From: Comamonadaceae bacterium G21597-S1
GTDB lineage: Bacteria > Pseudomonadota > Gammaproteobacteria > Burkholderiales > Burkholderiaceae_C
NCBI GenBank assembly: GCA_027214345.1
Contig: JAPWHR010000007.1
Span: 186,001-250,000 of the forward strand
Reading direction: 5' to 3'
Length of the DNA stretch: 64,000 nt
In this document: positions 45,478 through 54,756 of the stretch, in pieces
Position numbering within the stretch: position 1 is the first letter of the stretch
Layout of the letters: the number at the start of each line of letters is the position of its first letter
Program-made: the position numbers and the translations under genes
Notes under the pieces: model-generated
Database searches by the model: none
Seen by the model: the letters and a program-made list of their open reading frames with translations, nothing else
Told to the model about the DNA's origin: nothing

Positions 45478-47877
45478 ATGCAGCAGCTGCTTTTTACCCA
45501 ACGCGCCATCGTGTGGTTCATGCTGGCAAGTCTTCTCGTGACCCAGACATCGGCGCTGGCGCAGCCGCACCAGGAGGGAAGCGCGGCCGGCCAGGCCGCC
45601 ATCACCTCCACCCGGCCCGCCATCTCCGCGACCCGGGCCAGCGAGGTGGTGCCGCAGTACACGACGACACCACCACAGGCGCAGTATTTCGGGGGGCGCA
45701 ACCTGCCCGCGCTGACCGACGCGACTTTCACCGCATGCCGGTCGACGCCCGAGGACCCGACCTGCCAGGCGCTGCTGGGCGCGCGAGCGTCCGCCAACAC
45801 GCCCCGCGAAGCGGTGTCCGCCCACGATCCGGCCGTGCTCGGTGCCAGCAGGATTGCGGCGAATCCAGCTGCCACGCTGGAGAACATCGCAAGTTACTAC
45901 AGCGGCTGCCAGGTGGACACGACACCGGCTGCGACAAGCGAGATTCGCAGCTGCCGCGTCTTCTCGGGTGCTGCAAATTTTTCCTGCGCGCGTAACCTGA
46001 TTGTTGCCGTCACGCGCCAGGGCAGTTGCACGCCCGGCGAATGGTTCGCCCACGCAGCTTCCGGATCCACCGGGCTGGATGCGCAATGTGTACCGGACCG
46101 CCCGGCCACGCAGCAGCGATTGCGGGTCACCGACGCCGGCGCGGTACTGGTCTATGTCGACGTGGACATGACACAGGCCCGCATCTTCCCGCAGCTGATC
46201 GCGACGATTCCCGACTACGAGCGCCGGGGTGTGTGGGTCGCCGACACACGATGTGGTGGCGACAGCTGCGAAGTCACCGCCCTGCTGGCCGCCGAGCAGC
46301 GCCAGTCCTGCACCGGCAGCCTGGGCGATGCGGGTGACCTGAGTTGCACCACCGTCCTGCCATTCCTGGACCTGCTGTCCACCTGCCCGGCAGGCACCCA
46401 GCAGGGCGACTACATCGCCAACCTGACCGGAGACCGGGAACACGGCTATGTCACGACCACCTTGAACAGCCGGACCTGCTGGTCCCCGACTCCAAGCTGG
46501 ACGCCCTATTACGGCAAGGACGTGCAGGCCAACACCTGGCATACCTTCTGGACACCACACAGCCAACGCGCCGTCATCGGCTGGCAGGTCAACCCGGCGT
46601 TCGGCCCCATACCGCAGATGCGGCTGCGCTACGAGAGGCCACACACAACCGTCAGCACCACGGACCAGTGGGAAGAACAGTGCCCGAGCCCCACCTCTGG
46701 AACACGTTGCCAGGTGACCGGCACACCAAGCTGCGTCGACGGTCCCGCGACCCGGGTCGTCGATGGCGCGCAGGTCACGCGTGAGTGCTGGCGCTACGAG
46801 ACACCGATGTCCTGCCCGCAGCAGGCCAATGCCGACTCCTGCGCGCCACTGGCAAGTGCCGGCTGTACCAAGGTTGATTCCACCTGCCTGCAGACCGCTG
46901 CGGCCGATGGCAGCTGTGCCATCACGCAGAACCGGTATTCCTGTCCCCTTTCTCCCGCCTCGCCCGCCTCGGCCGTGTCGGTACGCAACTGCCCGGCGAA
47001 TGTGTTCTGCATCGCGGGCAACTGCTTCGACACGAAGTCAACCCAGGACGGGGACTTTGCGCGCTCCATGGCGCTGCTGGAAGCCGCCCGCGAGGCCGCG
47101 GTGTACCTAGACACGGACACGATGCAGGTCTTCAAAGGCGAGGCCAACAGCTGCCGGGACCGGCTGTTCAAGAACTGCTGCGACAGTGACGCTTCGGGTG
47201 CTGGCATGAACAACCGCGGCATCTTCGGTGCGGGATCGCGCCTGGTCTTCGACATCCTGATGAATGCGGACAACCGCGCCTTTGTCACCCAGGGCCTGTC
47301 CGCGCTGCTCGCTGGCGGCGGCTTCAGCGGCTCGTTCACCAGCTACGGCGTGACGGTGGCGGTCAATGGCACGGCATTGCCCGCCGGCTCGTCGGTGCTG
47401 CTCTCCACCGACAGCCTGGTAGTCGCGTTCGACCCCTGGTCACTGGCGATCTCCGTGCTGATGTTCGCCGCCATGTCGCTGACCTCGTGCAGCCAGTCGG
47501 AGGCACGGCTTGCGATGAAGGAAGGCGCGAACTTGTGCCACAGCCTGGGCAGTTATTGCTCGTCGTGCATCCGGCTGCTCGGGAAATGCATCTCCTGCAT
47601 CGAGCGCACCACCGGCAAATGCTGCTTCAACAGCGTGCTCGCCCGCATCGTCAACGAACAGGGTCGCGCGCAGCTGGGTCGTGGCTGGGGCGACCCCCGG
47701 GGACCGGACTGCTCCGGCTTCACACTGGCCCAGCTGCAGGCGCTGGATTTCTCCAGCATGGACCTCAGCGAGTTCTATGCCTCCATCGTGCCGACGCTAC
47801 CAAACCATCAGTCCACCGTGGACCGCGCGACACAACGTACTGCCGAGTGCTACTACGGAAAAGGCAGATGCCCATGA
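45478..47877 (+). CDS. traN: TraN, mating-pair stabilisation adhesin
   Basis: 799 residues from the ATG at 45478. A signal peptide (about 1-29) is followed by a very Cys-rich mature protein with more than 35 Cys. The C-terminal third contains C-C-D-S-D, C-H-S-L-G-S-Y-C-S-S-C and G-K-C-C-F-N-S-V-L-A-R-I-V-N-E-Q-G-R-x-Q-L-G, the most conserved TraN segment. TraN sits in the outer membrane and touches the recipient. The stop overlaps the next gene by ATGA. Confidence 0.93.
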   Translation: MQQLLFTQRAIVWFMLASLLVTQTSALAQPHQEGSAAGQAAITSTRPAISATRASEVVPQYTTTPPQAQYFGGRNLPALTDATFTACRSTPEDPTCQALLGARASANTPREAVSAHDPAVLGASRIAANPAATLENIASYYSGCQVDTTPAATSEIRSCRVFSGAANFSCARNLIVAVTRQGSCTPGEWFAHAASGSTGLDAQCVPDRPATQQRLRVTDAGAVLVYVDVDMTQARIFPQLIATIPDYERRGVWVADTRCGGDSCEVTALLAAEQRQSCTGSLGDAGDLSCTTVLPFLDLLSTCPAGTQQGDYIANLTGDREHGYVTTTLNSRTCWSPTPSWTPYYGKDVQANTWHTFWTPHSQRAVIGWQVNPAFGPIPQMRLRYERPHTTVSTTDQWEEQCPSPTSGTRCQVTGTPSCVDGPATRVVDGAQVTRECWRYETPMSCPQQANADSCAPLASAGCTKVDSTCLQTAAADGSCAITQNRYSCPLSPASPASAVSVRNCPANVFCIAGNCFDTKSTQDGDFARSMALLEAAREAAVYLDTDTMQVFKGEANSCRDRLFKNCCDSDASGAGMNNRGIFGAGSRLVFDILMNADNRAFVTQGLSALLAGGGFSGSFTSYGVTVAVNGTALPAGSSVLLSTDSLVVAFDPWSLAISVLMFAAMSLTSCSQSEARLAMKEGANLCHSLGSYCSSCIRLLGKCISCIERTTGKCCFNSVLARIVNEQGRAQLGRGWGDPRGPDCSGFTLAQLQALDFSSMDLSEFYASIVPTLPNHQSTVDRATQRTAECYYGKGRCP

Positions 47878-48269
47878 AGTTTTTCCATCGATCCAACTGC
47901 ATGCGGAGCCTGTTCGTGGCTCTCAGCCTGTCGCAGTCCTGGGCGCTGGCCACCGACGTCCCGCGCCTGCCCGTGAGCGAGGTATCGCCATTGCTGCGCC
48001 AGGCACTGCAATCGAGCGACGGCACCGCCAACGGTATCCTGGTCGGTGAACTCGCCCAGGCCATCGGCCTTCGCTTCCAGTCGCCCTCGCCGATCCACAT
48101 CGACGTGCGCACCGAACGACGCTATGTACAAGCCGGTTGCGCCCGGCTCCACGTGCTGTTCCGGCATGATGGCGTGTTGCTGCCCGGCGCCGCCGATGCG
48201 CGTGGCCAGTCGATCGAGTTCGGCATCGACTACTGCCTGACCGGCGAGCCCCCGGGCTCCCGACAGTGA
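47874..48269 (+). CDS. Small exported protein of unknown function between traN and traF
   Basis: 131 residues. A signal peptide (about 10-27, ending S-W-A-L-A) leads to a mature part with two Cys (A-G-C-A-R and D-Y-C-L-T) and a strand-rich end (H-V-L-F-R-H-D-G-V-L-L-P, I-E-F-G-I-D-Y). No family is recognised. It is coupled by overlap to traN upstream and traF downstream, so it is probably a periplasmic part of mating-pair formation. Confidence that it is a gene is good; the function is unknown. Confidence 0.7.
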   Translation: MKFFHRSNCMRSLFVALSLSQSWALATDVPRLPVSEVSPLLRQALQSSDGTANGILVGELAQAIGLRFQSPSPIHIDVRTERRYVQAGCARLHVLFRHDGVLLPGAADARGQSIEFGIDYCLTGEPPGSRQ

Positions 48270-49162
48270 ACACCGCCATGTGTGCCCGACTCTCGACCGG
48301 CATCCCTCACTGGCTGCTGTCCGCACTGTTCATCTGGCTGGGCAGCATGAATGCCTATGCACAGGACCGTCCGCCGCGGTACTGGTCGGATACCTGGCGC
48401 GGCTGGCATTTCTATGAAGATCCCGTCCAGGAGCCGCCGCCGATTCGCCAGACACCCAGGAGCCCGTCTGGCACAAGCGCCGAGGCGCCGCCCCCTCGAC
48501 CTGCAGCGCCGCCTCCCGTCGCAGCCAAGGATCTCGTGCCGGTGCCCCAACCACCCGAGATCGCCGCCTTCGAGCAGTTGCAAAAATCACTGGAGCAGGC
48601 GCGCACCATCGCCATCATGCGGCCCACCGAGGCGAACGTGCGTGGCTACATGGAGATCGAGTCCCGCGTCGTCGCACGTGCATCCGAGTTTGCCGACATG
48701 GCGCAGCGCGTGGCCTGGTCCACGCCGCAGCTCGACCCCACGCTGCAAGGCCGGCCGGTGGGCGCAAAGGCGCTGGAAGTCTTCGAGCGCCAGCAGTTCG
48801 ACAACCGCTCGCGTTCGGTATCGGATCTGGGGCAGGACCATGTGCTGCTCTTTTTCTACCGCTCGGACTGCCCGTATTGCCATGCGTTCGCACCGGTGCT
48901 GCAGGCCTTTCGCGATCGCCATCACATCCGCGTCGTTGCCGTCAGCCTGGACGGCGGCGCCCTGCCGGGATTTGCCGACGCGCGCACCGACAACGGAATC
49001 GCCACGACGTTGCAGGTCACGCAGGTGCCGGCCGTGTTCCTGGCGCAACCCTTCACCGGCCAGATCACGGCTATCGGCTTCGGCATCCTGTCCGAGTCGC
49101 AATTGTTGGAGCGCATCACACAGGTGGCCGCTGCAGGCGCTGCGTCGAAGGCGGATCCCTGA
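48266..49162 (+). CDS. traF: TraF, thioredoxin-like pilus assembly protein with CPYC motif
   Basis: 298 residues from a GTG overlapping the upstream stop; an ATG at 48278 is also possible. A signal peptide (about 14-33) and a Pro-rich stretch precede the TraF domain: Y-W-x-x-x-x-R-G-W-H-F-Y-E-D-P, then a thioredoxin fold with C-P-Y-C (202-205), D-N-G-I and V-P-A-V-F-L. Many TraF proteins lack the C-x-x-C. Here it is present, so the protein may be an active disulfide catalyst working with the DsbC-like protein. Confidence 0.92.
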   Translation: MNTAMCARLSTGIPHWLLSALFIWLGSMNAYAQDRPPRYWSDTWRGWHFYEDPVQEPPPIRQTPRSPSGTSAEAPPPRPAAPPPVAAKDLVPVPQPPEIAAFEQLQKSLEQARTIAIMRPTEANVRGYMEIESRVVARASEFADMAQRVAWSTPQLDPTLQGRPVGAKALEVFERQQFDNRSRSVSDLGQDHVLLFFYRSDCPYCHAFAPVLQAFRDRHHIRVVAVSLDGGALPGFADARTDNGIATTLQVTQVPAVFLAQPFTGQITAIGFGILSESQLLERITQVAAAGAASKADP

Positions 49163-49212
49163 GCCATGACCCGCAAACCCATCCCGATTTCTCGATTCCC
49201 CAGGAGTTCCCC

Positions 49213-50652
49213 ATGAAACCCACGCGATTGCGCATCCTCGTCGTCCTGATGGTCTGCGCCAACATGGTCATGGAAACGCCGCCAGCGCGCGCGGGCGATC
49301 TCAACGCCGAGGTCAATGCGATGTTCAACAACCTCGGTGCGATCGGGAACTACACGGCGCCGGGCGCATTTCGGGGGCAGGCGTTCAACACCTACAGCGG
49401 CGGCAGCCTGATGATGCGCGCACCGAACAAGGTGTACCAGCTCGCCGCGATCGAGTTTCCGAATGCCAAGGCAGGCTGCGGCGGCATCGACGTGTTCGGC
49501 GGCAGCTTCAGCCACATCTCCGCCACCGAGTTCAAGAACATGCTGCGCAACATCACGGCTGCGCTGCCGGGCATTGCCTTCCAGCTCGCATTGGAGGCGG
49601 TGTCCCCGCTGCTGGGCGGGTTGACCAAGTGGGCCAAGGGGCTGGAAACCTGGATCAACAACGCACGCATCAACTCCTGCGAGACCGCCAAGGCCATCGT
49701 CAGCACGGCGGCCGATGCGGCCGGCTACAGCGCGCACGAGACCTGCGCCGACCTTGCGATCGAGCTCGGCCTGGAAAGCGACCGTGATGCCGCGCGCAGG
49801 CGCTGCGCATCCGACCGCCCGAGCATCCTGGCCACGGCGCGCAAGTCCGACGACGCCGGCGTGCGCAACAAGGCGCCGTTTGTCGGCAACCTGACCTGGC
49901 GCGCGCTGCAGTCCGCCGGCGCCTACCTGGACGACAAGGAGCGCGAGCTGATCATGAGCATGGTCGGCACCGTGATCTTCTATCCCGAGGAAGCCGGCCG
50001 CGACCCCGAGCCCATCGCCCCCACCCTCACTTCCATCAGCCAGCTGCTGTACGGCCAGGCCGCGGGAAAGGATAACGGCGTGATCCAGCACCTGCTGCAA
50101 TGCAACAACCATGCACAGTGCGACGTGGTGACGCTGAACAAGGACTACAACCACATCCCTTTTACCGCGCGCGTGGAGACCTTGATGCGCTCGATCGCCG
50201 ACAAGATCGCCAGCCGCAGCGCGATCCCGAACAACTCGGCCGAGGTCGGCTTCGTCAACCAGACCTCCGAGCCGGTCTACCGCATGCTCTCCATCGGCTC
50301 GACCATCCCTGGCTCGGGCCTGGCCGACAACCTGATCGCGCAGTACCGCGACGTGATCGCTGCCGACTATGCCTATGTGTTCCTGGAGCGCAACCTGCGC
50401 CTGGGCCTGGCCGCACTGGCCAAGGACTACACGCTGCAGCAGCACCAGCGCGAGCAGGCGCAGCAGGTGCGCCAGCGCGCCCAGGCCATGCTGGCCCAGC
50501 TTGCCCAGGAAAAAAGCCTGCTGTACCAGAAGGTCGGATCCTTCCGCGCCGTCTCCAGCCACCTGGAGCAACTCGAGCGCCAGCTGCGCAGCAGCCTGCC
50601 GCAGCATGTGATGGACATGCTGGGCCAGCAGGCTGCGGGCGTCTCGCGTTGA
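49213..50652 (+). CDS. traH: TraH, pilus assembly protein
   Basis: 479 residues with AGGAG 6 bases before the ATG. A signal peptide (about 1-28) leads to D-L-N-A-E-V-N-A-M-F-N-N-L-G, then Y-S-G-G-S-L, G-C-G-G-I-D-V-F-G-G-S-F-S and a long helical C-terminus with a coiled coil (about 400-460). These are clear TraH features. It works with TraF and TraU in mating-pair formation. 51 bases separate it from traF. Confidence 0.95.
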   Translation: MKPTRLRILVVLMVCANMVMETPPARAGDLNAEVNAMFNNLGAIGNYTAPGAFRGQAFNTYSGGSLMMRAPNKVYQLAAIEFPNAKAGCGGIDVFGGSFSHISATEFKNMLRNITAALPGIAFQLALEAVSPLLGGLTKWAKGLETWINNARINSCETAKAIVSTAADAAGYSAHETCADLAIELGLESDRDAARRRCASDRPSILATARKSDDAGVRNKAPFVGNLTWRALQSAGAYLDDKERELIMSMVGTVIFYPEEAGRDPEPIAPTLTSISQLLYGQAAGKDNGVIQHLLQCNNHAQCDVVTLNKDYNHIPFTARVETLMRSIADKIASRSAIPNNSAEVGFVNQTSEPVYRMLSIGSTIPGSGLADNLIAQYRDVIAADYAYVFLERNLRLGLAALAKDYTLQQHQREQAQQVRQRAQAMLAQLAQEKSLLYQKVGSFRAVSSHLEQLERQLRSSLPQHVMDMLGQQAAGVSR

Positions 50653-50666
50653 CCTGCCACCGCACA

Positions 50667-50706
50667 AAGCCGCCAAGCCGCCAAGCCGCCAACCCGTCAA
50701 GCCACC
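50667..50706 (+). repeat. Five tandem octamers just before traG
   Basis: Three perfect copies of AAGCCGCC (50667-50690) and two altered copies, AACCCGTC and AAGCCACC, end exactly at the traG ATG (50707). They replace the ribosome-site region, and no Shine-Dalgarno sequence is visible. Confidence 0.8.
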
Positions 50707-53484
50707 ATGTGGGAGATCCACGCCTACCAGAATGCGGACAGCCTCCAGGGCATCTTCAATGCCGCAGCCGCCATCCACGCTTCGAACGACTACCGCTCGG
50801 TCCTGGCCGCGGTTGCCGCCTGCGGCTTCTTGGCCGCCTTGTTCGCCTATGCCTTCGCCCCGGAAAAACTCCAGGGCTGGAAGTGGCTGGCCACCGTGGT
50901 GCTGGTGTTCTCCGTGCTGGTGGTGCCCAAGGTCACCGTAGGCATTGTCGATCGGACCGGCGGCGCGCCGGTCAAGATCGTCGACAACGTGCCGCTGGGC
51001 ATCGCGGCGCTGGGCAGCATCACCAGCACGGTGGGCGCCACACTCACCGGTCTGTTCGAGACCGCCTTCCAGGTCATCCCCGGCGCCGGCGGCCTGCCTT
51101 CGGAGCTCACCTACCAGAAGAACGGCCTTCTGTTTGGCAACCGCATGGTGCGCGAGACAGGTTCGGTGGTGTTCCAGGACCCGGCGTTTCGCACCGACCT
51201 GGTCAACTTCATTCACAACTGCACCAGCTACGACCTGATCGACGGCACACTCGATCCCACGGCATTCAGCCGCGCCGACGATGTATGGTCGTTGATGGCC
51301 ACGCCCAATCCGGCACGGTTCACGACCGTGAGCCAATCGGGCTCCGTCTCGGTGGACACCTGTCCCAATGTCTACCGCTCCCTGGACGGGCGCATACCCG
51401 CCCAGATCCAGCGCATCGAAGGCCGCCTGGCGTTCCAGGTCAATCCGACCCTGCCGGGTACGGCCGCAGTAGCCGTGATCGCGGCGCAAATCCAGCAGGC
51501 CTATCTGAAGAACAACCTGGCCGACGCCGCTGCCAGCGCCGCGGGCATCATCCGCCAGAACGCGGTGCTCAACGCGATGGATGATGCCGCCAAGCTCGCC
51601 GGCCAGAAGGCCAATGACCCCGCGGCCATGGTGCTGGCGGTCGGGCGCGCACAGGCGATCGCACAGCAGAACGCGTCCTGGCTGAACTACGGCAAGGTTG
51701 CCGAACAGGCGCTGCCGGTGTTTCGCAATGTCGTGGAGGCGATCACCTACGCGTTGTTCCCGTTGTTCGTGCTGCTGCTGTTGCTCAGCAGCGGACGCGA
51801 CACCGTGCTCGCACTCAAGGGATATGTGCTGCTGCTGATCTGGATCCAGCTCTGGCCGCCGCTGTTCGCGATCCTGAACTACATGGCATCCATCTATGCC
51901 GCCTACGACCTGGCAGCTGCCGCCGATCTCGGCGGCGGCGCCAGGGCATTGACGCTGCAGACTGCATCGAGCATCTACTCCCGCGCAATCTCCGCCGAAG
52001 CTGTTGTCGGCTACCTGGCCATGAGTATTCCCTTCATCGCCTGGGCCGCCACGAAGCGCCTGGAGACGTTGGGCACTGCCATGGTCGGAGGGTTGTCGGG
52101 GCTGCAGGGCAGTCTGTCTGCCGCCACAGGTGGCGCCGCCACCGGCAACCTGAGCCTTGGCAATGTCAGCATGGACCAGGCGCAGCTGGCCCCCAATCGA
52201 ACCTCCGCCTTCATGGGCAGCTGGCAGAGCGACATCTCCGGCAACACCATGACCTCCAATCCGCTCACCGGCCGCACCGCGGTGAGCATGCTGCGCAACC
52301 AGGGATTCGCCTCGCGCGTCGTGTCCATGCGCGTGTCGCAGCAGGAGGCGAAGGAGGCCAGCGAGCAGGCCGATGCGGCCCGCACCGAAGCCGTCGCGGC
52401 GGCCCAGCAGCGCTCGGCCAGCCTGGTGGACGCCTTCACGCGTGGGCAGAGCAGGCTGCAGTCACTTCGATCCACCAGCGGGACGAGCAGCAGCAGCTTC
52501 GAGCAGCTGGGTGAAGGTTTCCAGCAGCTGGACCAGATCGCGCGCAGCGTGTCGCAGCGCACCGGCGTATCGCAGTCGCAGGTGGCCCATATCGCCTTCA
52601 GCGCCAACGGATCTCTGGGTCTCGGCGGCATCCTTGCCAGCGCGAAGGTGCAAGGCAGCGCCGGCAAGACCTACCAATCCGGAATCCTCAGCGACGAGCA
52701 GAAGGTGCTGGGCGCGATGAACTCCGAACAGCTCGCCGCCTTCAAGCAGTTCGGCGACCGCGTCTCGCGCGACAGCAGCTACCTGCGCGCGATCGGATCC
52801 GACGGTCGCGAGGCCCGGGAGATGGCATCCAGGCTGGCCACCGATACCAGCCACGCGCAACGCGCCGAGGCGGCCTATGCCCAGCGAAAGGCATTCGCCG
52901 AGCGCCTGAGCGCCGCCCACGAGCGTGGCGACGCCATCTCCATCGACCTGGCCCAGGACCCGCACAACCTGGACATGTTCATGCGTTACTCCGAGCGGTA
53001 CGGCGGCACCAGCGCGGCGGCGCATACGCTGATGGCGTCCGAACTGGCGCGCCAGGGCCTGCCGCCGAACCGGGTGTTCTCCGACGGAACGCCAATCCAG
53101 CCCTCGCTCGACGAGTTCCGCGAAGCTCAACGGGAGTCGATCCGGGCCGGACAACCCGGATCGGACATCGACTCCATGCGCCAGCACAATGATGCCGCCG
53201 TCTCCGCCCGGCAGTCGAATCGCCCGCCGCCGCTGCCCGCGCCAGCCGCTGGAGGCGTGAACACGCGCGCTCAGGTGCTCAGCGAGAAACAACGCCTGCA
53301 GCAACTCCGCGCAAATGTGGATGCGAGTTCCACCGTCGACAGCAACGCCGAACGAACCACAGAAGGAACATTGCGCTCGAGGACTTCACAGTTGGGCCAG
53401 ACCTCCAGGCAATTAGCCAACGACGCGAATGCGACACTGGATGCGGCCAAGGATGCAATCAAGGACCTGATCAGGCGCAAGTAG
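50707..53484 (+). CDS. traG: TraG, mating-pair stabilisation and assembly protein
   Basis: 925 residues. The N-terminal half opens W-E-I-H-A-Y-Q-N-A and has membrane segments near 35-50, 60-78, 345-365 and 370-395, matching the TraG_N domain. The C-terminal half (about 450-925) is soluble, Gln/Ser/Ala-rich and largely helical, as in F-type TraG, where it may reach the recipient. It is the last gene of the operon and converges on a minus-strand gene 12 bases away, with only a weak CCAGG / CCTGG hairpin between. Confidence 0.92.
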   Translation: MWEIHAYQNADSLQGIFNAAAAIHASNDYRSVLAAVAACGFLAALFAYAFAPEKLQGWKWLATVVLVFSVLVVPKVTVGIVDRTGGAPVKIVDNVPLGIAALGSITSTVGATLTGLFETAFQVIPGAGGLPSELTYQKNGLLFGNRMVRETGSVVFQDPAFRTDLVNFIHNCTSYDLIDGTLDPTAFSRADDVWSLMATPNPARFTTVSQSGSVSVDTCPNVYRSLDGRIPAQIQRIEGRLAFQVNPTLPGTAAVAVIAAQIQQAYLKNNLADAAASAAGIIRQNAVLNAMDDAAKLAGQKANDPAAMVLAVGRAQAIAQQNASWLNYGKVAEQALPVFRNVVEAITYALFPLFVLLLLLSSGRDTVLALKGYVLLLIWIQLWPPLFAILNYMASIYAAYDLAAAADLGGGARALTLQTASSIYSRAISAEAVVGYLAMSIPFIAWAATKRLETLGTAMVGGLSGLQGSLSAATGGAATGNLSLGNVSMDQAQLAPNRTSAFMGSWQSDISGNTMTSNPLTGRTAVSMLRNQGFASRVVSMRVSQQEAKEASEQADAARTEAVAAAQQRSASLVDAFTRGQSRLQSLRSTSGTSSSSFEQLGEGFQQLDQIARSVSQRTGVSQSQVAHIAFSANGSLGLGGILASAKVQGSAGKTYQSGILSDEQKVLGAMNSEQLAAFKQFGDRVSRDSSYLRAIGSDGREAREMASRLATDTSHAQRAEAAYAQRKAFAERLSAAHERGDAISIDLAQDPHNLDMFMRYSERYGGTSAAAHTLMASELARQGLPPNRVFSDGTPIQPSLDEFREAQRESIRAGQPGSDIDSMRQHNDAAVSARQSNRPPPLPAPAAGGVNTRAQVLSEKQRLQQLRANVDASSTVDSNAERTTEGTLRSRTSQLGQTSRQLANDANATLDAAKDAIKDLIRRK

Positions 53485-53496
53485 CTGCAACCAGGC

Positions 53497-53838
53497 TCAT
53501 ACCTGGCTATCCGAATCGTCTGCACTGGGCAAGCCGGGATTGCCAGTCAGGCGACCATGCTCAATCCAATAGTTATCGTTCAGCTGGCGTTGCGATCTGG
53601 CCAATCCGTCGGATGGATTCTCCTGATCGAATGGCTGCTTTGTGTTGCGACTGCGTTGGGCTTGCTCCCGACCGACCACCCGGCCATACACATGGCCAAT
53701 GGCACCGCCAATCGCCGCGCCAGCAACACAGCCGATACCGAACCATATTGCCTGCACCGCTGCGGTCTGATCACCAGCCGCCATGGCGCCAGCCACGCCA
53801 CCAATCACCGCCGCTGCAATCTGAATCTTGCGGTTCAT
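53497..53838 (-). CDS. Small glycine-zipper membrane protein
   Basis: 113 residues from the ATG at 53838, chosen because AGGAGG lies 8 bases upstream; another ATG 6 bases earlier is too close to that site. Two hydrophobic helices (about 5-22 and 28-48) contain G-x-x-G and A-G-A-A-I-G-G-A-I-G-H patterns, typical of glycine-zipper proteins. The rest is polar. Function unknown. Convergent with traG at the end of the operon. Entry exclusion is a speculation only. Confidence 0.65.
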   Translation of the reverse strand: MNRKIQIAAAVIGGVAGAMAAGDQTAAVQAIWFGIGCVAGAAIGGAIGHVYGRVVGREQAQRSRNTKQPFDQENPSDGLARSQRQLNDNYWIEHGRLTGNPGLPSADDSDSQV

Positions 53839-53965
53839 CGTCATGCCCTCCTGACGAACCAGGCTACATCACAAGTTCTCGCGATCAACCGCTCAGATTC
53901 GACCGGTCAGCATGCGATCCACTCGCAGCGGACCATAACCGCGACCATCGCGTGACACGGCGCCA

Positions 53966-54283
53966 TCACATGGCCTTCGCAGCGGCACGGCGCATGGATG
54001 AAGATGGTGCAGAAGGGGCCGACGCCGATGCAACACCACCCGCTGACTGGGCCATGATCCAATCCCGAATCTGCTCGGCGCGCCATACCGTCACCCGCGC
54101 CGACAGTTTGATCGGCTGCGGAAACGTCTTCGCTTGAATTCGCCGCCACAACGTGGATTTGGAGATCGGTATGTACGCGAGGACTTGCCACTGCCGCAGG
54201 AATCCGGTGACAGGGATAGGCGCCACCAGATCGTCTGCCGATCCGGTATTGATGTGCCGCGCAATTGAAGGCAATTGGGTCAT
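53966..54283 (-). CDS. AlpA-family DNA-binding regulator
   Basis: 105 residues. The centre reads F-L-R-Q-W-Q-V-L-A-Y-I-P-I-S-K-S-T-L-W-R-R-I, then F-P-Q-P-I-K-L-S-A-R-V-T-V-W-R-A-E-Q-I-R-D-W-I, the MerR-like helix-turn-helix of AlpA. Such proteins activate or assist integrase genes and act as excision factors. No integrase is adjacent in this window, which suggests the true end of the ICE lies near but has been rearranged. The C-terminus is Ala/Ser-rich. Confidence 0.88.
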   Translation of the reverse strand: MTQLPSIARHINTGSADDLVAPIPVTGFLRQWQVLAYIPISKSTLWRRIQAKTFPQPIKLSARVTVWRAEQIRDWIMAQSAGGVASASAPSAPSSSMRRAAAKAM

Positions 54284-54756
54284 GGTCTGCTTTCACGATG
54301 AACACCAGTTCCGGCCTGACCGGGTCAACCGTCGTCGAGGTCCGATCCGGACCACGGGCACGAGCTGCGAAAGGTACCGGACCGGCATAGCAGACAAGAC
54401 CTCGAACGCAGCGCACAAAAAGGGTCGTGTGTAGGCTGGCCTCTTCTGCAACATCGGCGGCGTCCGCTCGCAGCACCACTGGTACAACACCCGCTCAGAC
54501 TGGAAACCGAGGGAACGAACAGATAGGGTACTCATTTGTCTGGCCAATGCACGACTGCCCAGGCGTCCTCCACTTGAAACAACCGGCAGAAATCCGATCG
54601 CGACGATGGCAACTTGATCGGCACGTTCAAAGCCATGCCTGGATTCGAATGTTCCGTCGCTCGACAGAACTTCACGAGGAAATGAGCCAGATCAGCACGC
54701 TGTGGACTTCGAACCGTGAGCGGAAAGCCGCGAGCCTCCCCGGACACTGGTCAATC
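54284..54756. other. Noncoding stretch right of the AlpA-like gene
   Basis: No gene is recognised. Short frames on both strands lack family features. It lies between the last ICE gene and the IS5-like relic, so an old attachment end may be here. No tRNA-like fold was seen. Confidence 0.4.

Noticed and set aside
48922-51489. 855-codon minus-strand open frame opposite traF, traH and traG
   Set aside because: It mirrors the codon bias of the real plus-strand genes, is Gly/Ala/Arg/His-rich, and matches no family. Long antisense frames are expected in GC-rich DNA.
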